Assembly: GCF_038443385.1 (NCBI RefSeq) | Contig: NZ_CP151726.1 | Location: 9,300,001-9,364,000, forward strand | Reading direction: 5' to 3' | Source of the DNA: Stieleria varia | Lineage (GTDB): Bacteria > Planctomycetota > Planctomycetia > Pirellulales > Pirellulaceae | DNA: 64,000 nt | In this document: piece after piece, positions 62,222-64,000 of the stretch | How positions within the stretch are numbered: the stretch's first letter is position 1 | Layout: every line of letters starts with the position of its first letter | Position numbers and translations under genes: made by a program | The notes under the pieces: generated by a model | What the model saw: the letters and a program-made list of their open reading frames with translations, nothing else | What the model was told of the DNA's origin: nothing | The model's database searches: none

Positions 62222-62659
62222 TCACTCTACGGAGGCAACTAGAAACTGACTGTGAGGTGACGAACTCTCTAAAGAAGTATTTCGAATGTCTTTGTTGTGA
62301 GCTACTGATTGTGGCTTTTGCATCGACTCCATTCTCTTGCGGCAGTCAGGACACTTGAGCAAATGGGTTTGGATCGCAGTCACTAGAGACGGGGCCAAGT
62401 CCCCGGAACTCAACGAATCAAGATGCGAAACCACGTCAGTGCACGTGATGCCTCCGAATCGAGGCTGCGAGGGCTGGGGCGCGTCCGATGAACCCAGCGA
62501 GACCAGCAGCAGGAGGAGGGGAAGCAACGCGACGGGCGTTCCGGCGCGGACGAGTTGCTTTCGTCTTCGTTGTGATCTTGCTCGTTTCGCGAAAGTGGTC
62601 AACGCTCCGGTCGTCAGCGGTGTCCATTCGGTCGAGTCGCGGTTTCCTTGGCGGATCAT
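62222..62659 (-). CDS. Membrane protein with anti-sigma-type zinc finger
   Basis: A 145-aa protein. A basic N-terminus (RARSQRRRKQLVR) is followed by a single transmembrane helix (TPVALLPLLLLLVSLG) and an outer or periplasmic segment with the site H-x3-C-x2-C (HLLKCPDC, about residue 108-115). The finger on the far side of the helix is the reverse of the usual cytoplasmic zf-HC2 anti-sigma arrangement. No ECF sigma gene is adjacent, so the role is unknown; it could be a membrane-linked redox-sensitive protein. Confidence 0.65.
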   Translation of the reverse strand: MIRQGNRDSTEWTPLTTGALTTFAKRARSQRRRKQLVRAGTPVALLPLLLLLVSLGSSDAPQPSQPRFGGITCTDVVSHLDSLSSGDLAPSLVTAIQTHLLKCPDCRKRMESMQKPQSVAHNKDIRNTSLESSSPHSQFLVASVE

Positions 62660-63042
62660 GGTTCTGGTTGCACATTAGGGGAGTGGTGGAATTCCGGCCC
62701 TGGAGTTTCTGCGCGGACAACATCCCTGCCCGTCGATTATCTTCGCACCACGGAGCCCTGCGACTCAGTGTTGTGGCTCACAGATGCGTCCTTGGTTGGC
62801 AAAAAATCGGCACTCTTGATTATCAAACGAATCGTTCGAACTGGAGCTTGGGGTAGTGCCGAAAGTTCGCTATAATGCCGAGCTTGGAAAGCAACTTCAG
62901 GCTCGCTGTCACCTCGTTGGCTGGAGGTCGATGGTGAACGATAAACTCGGGCCGTTTCGTCATATTTTCTCGGGTGTGCGAGTTCTTGCTTACTCGTACC
63001 AGTTTAAATGATTCCGTCTTCACTTTGACGCAATTCTGCCCG
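62660..63042. other. Divergent intergenic region
   Basis: About 380 bases between the zinc-finger protein gene and the sterol-desaturase-family gene. No gene is seen; in-frame codons upstream of 63043 (from 62974) do not resemble the family. A TTGATTATCAA palindrome lies at 62816-62826. Confidence 0.5.
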
Positions 63043-63870
63043 ATGTCGCCATCGACTGAACTCACTGTCCGCCTCGGATTCTTTGCCGGCGTCTTGTTAT
63101 TGATGTGGCTCGGGGAGATGCTGTTCCCGCGTCGTCGTCTTAGTTTGCGGAAAGGGCCTCGGTGTGGTAGCAACCTCGGTCTTGTCGTCGTCAACAGTCT
63201 GTTTTTACGTCTCGTCGTTCCGGTAACTGCGGTCGTGGCGGCGGGATACTTTCAGGCCCACGGTTGGGGCCTCTTTATCCTGATTTCCTTGCCGGTGTCG
63301 GTTGAGTTCATTCTTGCATTGTTGATGTTTGATTTTGGCATCTATCTCCAACATCGGCTGTTTCATGCAGTTCCGCTGCTGTGGCGATTCCACATGGTTC
63401 ATCATGCGGACCCTGATTTCGACGTGACAACGGGGCTGCGTTTTCACTCATTTGAAATCGTGATCTCTGCCGCACTGAAGCTTGCATTGGTTGGCCTGAT
63501 TGGTCCCAGCCCGATGGTGGTGATTGTGTTTGAAGTCCTGCTCAACGCCTCATCCATGTTCAATCACAGCAATCTCGGTATTCCCAAACGCATCGATCAG
63601 GTACTCCGATATGTCGTGGTCACGCCCGATATGCACCGTGTTCACCATTCTATTGATTCACATGAGGCAAATCGCAACTTCGGTTTCAATTTACCATGGT
63701 GGGACCGGATCTTGGGCACCTATCTGGATCAACCGAGTCGGGGCCACACTGCGATGGAAATCGGCGTAAGAGGGCACAGCAATGAACGACAGATTGCTCG
63801 CCTTTTGGGAATGGTCTTGCTTCCGTTTCGTGCGCAGCCCGATGACGGTCAGTTCACGCGTCGCCCATGA
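63043..63870 (+). CDS. Sterol desaturase/fatty-acid hydroxylase family protein
   Basis: A membrane di-iron enzyme of 275 aa of the FA_hydroxylase family. The histidine boxes are all visible: HRLFH (104-108), HMVHH (117-121), a further HS near 135, and HRVHHS (about 208-213). Hydrophobic helices (LGFFAGVLLLMWLGEMLF; VVNSLFLRLVVPVTAVVAAG) precede them. It should hydroxylate or desaturate a membrane lipid, carotenoid or sterol-like substrate using oxygen. The ATG at 63043 is chosen as the first one that directly leads into the family N-terminus. Its stop overlaps the ATG of the next gene. Confidence 0.92.
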   Translation: MSPSTELTVRLGFFAGVLLLMWLGEMLFPRRRLSLRKGPRCGSNLGLVVVNSLFLRLVVPVTAVVAAGYFQAHGWGLFILISLPVSVEFILALLMFDFGIYLQHRLFHAVPLLWRFHMVHHADPDFDVTTGLRFHSFEIVISAALKLALVGLIGPSPMVVIVFEVLLNASSMFNHSNLGIPKRIDQVLRYVVVTPDMHRVHHSIDSHEANRNFGFNLPWWDRILGTYLDQPSRGHTAMEIGVRGHSNERQIARLLGMVLLPFRAQPDDGQFTRRP

Positions 63871-64000
63871 AGGCCCGCAAGACGAGAAACAATAGCAGTT
63901 GCGTTCAGCGAAAGCGTCGCTGTCGAGCGATCAAGCAGATCTCCGGTCCGCTCAGACTCAAGCTGATCGCCTTGCAAATTGCTTTGATTCGTTGCGGTTT
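63867..64000 (+). CDS. Hypothetical protein, 3' end outside window
   Basis: An ATG at 63867-63869 overlaps the desaturase stop (ATGA), and the frame is open to the right edge (44 codons). The start is strongly basic (MKARKTRNNSSCVQRKRRCR), then turns hydrophobic (LRLKLIALQIALIRCG). The arginine-rich start resembles a membrane-targeting or DNA-binding tail. There is too little sequence to identify it; translational coupling with the desaturase suggests the same pathway. Confidence 0.5.
   Translation, partial: MKARKTRNNSSCVQRKRRCRAIKQISGPLRLKLIALQIALIRCG

Noticed and set aside
62816..62826. TTGATTATCAA palindrome as an FNR/CRP box
   Set aside because: The FNR consensus needs a 4-nt spacer between TTGAT and ATCAA; here it is 1 nt, so a true site is unlikely.

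Overview
The window looks like chromosome of a marine planctomycete of the Rhodopirellula/Pirellulaceae type. It carries three secreted formylglycine-type sulfatases, a DUF1552 protein with a twin-arginine signal, a giant DUF1587/1592/1588/1585 'planctomycete cytochrome c' protein, FAD-dependent oxidoreductases fused to sialidase-like repeats, and intergenic hairpin repeats. No tRNA, rRNA, CRISPR array, prophage or intact transposase was seen.

Layout. 1-15.6 kb: a co-oriented (minus) polysaccharide-degradation cluster, in transcription order heme c/DUF1592 protein, DUF1552 protein, sulfatase, sialidase-FAD oxidoreductase fusion, RraA-like protein, a second FAD oxidoreductase and a DUF4838 protein that runs off the left edge. 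16.3-18.5 kb: a secreted carboxypeptidase-regulatory-domain protein ending in a thioredoxin-like fold without a CxxC. 18.5-20.2 kb: an SDR dehydrogenase and a xylose-isomerase-like TIM-barrel protein. 20.4-27.2 kb: a complete type I Wadjet anti-plasmid system, jetABCD, with every junction overlapping. 27.3-28.7 kb: a second sulfatase. 28.9-39.5 kb: a ten-gene operon joining DabA (DUF2309, inorganic-carbon uptake) to a full set of Mrp-type antiporter subunits (E, F, G, a detached MrpA C-terminal DUF4040 piece, B, C, D) plus NuoL- and NuoM-like subunits; a third sulfatase starts 7 nt after it.

41-49.4 kb: a two-AAA Clp-type ATPase with a YbjN-like partner, and a SNF2 helicase with a large unrecognised N-terminal region. 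These genes are set among several families of short non-coding elements with terminal inverted repeats. In one place three elements lie end to end, in another an element is nested in an element, and one element supplies the helicase stop codon. 50-54.3 kb: an ECF sigma factor with a zinc-finger anti-sigma, a Crp/Fnr regulator and two glycosyltransferases. 54.5-62.7 kb: envelope and redox genes, namely a lipoprotein, a small low-complexity secreted protein, two DUF547 proteins, a flavoprotein-polyferredoxin fusion whose FAD domain appears circularly permuted, a peroxiredoxin, a 5'-truncated hydrolase relic and a zinc-finger membrane protein. 63-64 kb: a sterol-desaturase-family hydroxylase and the start of a translationally coupled gene cut by the edge.

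The strongest candidates for something not well described are the DabA-Mrp-Nuo operon, the permuted flavoprotein-polyferredoxin fusion and the nested/tandem MITE-like elements. The Wadjet operon is the clearest known defence system. All functional calls come from reading motifs; no database search was possible.
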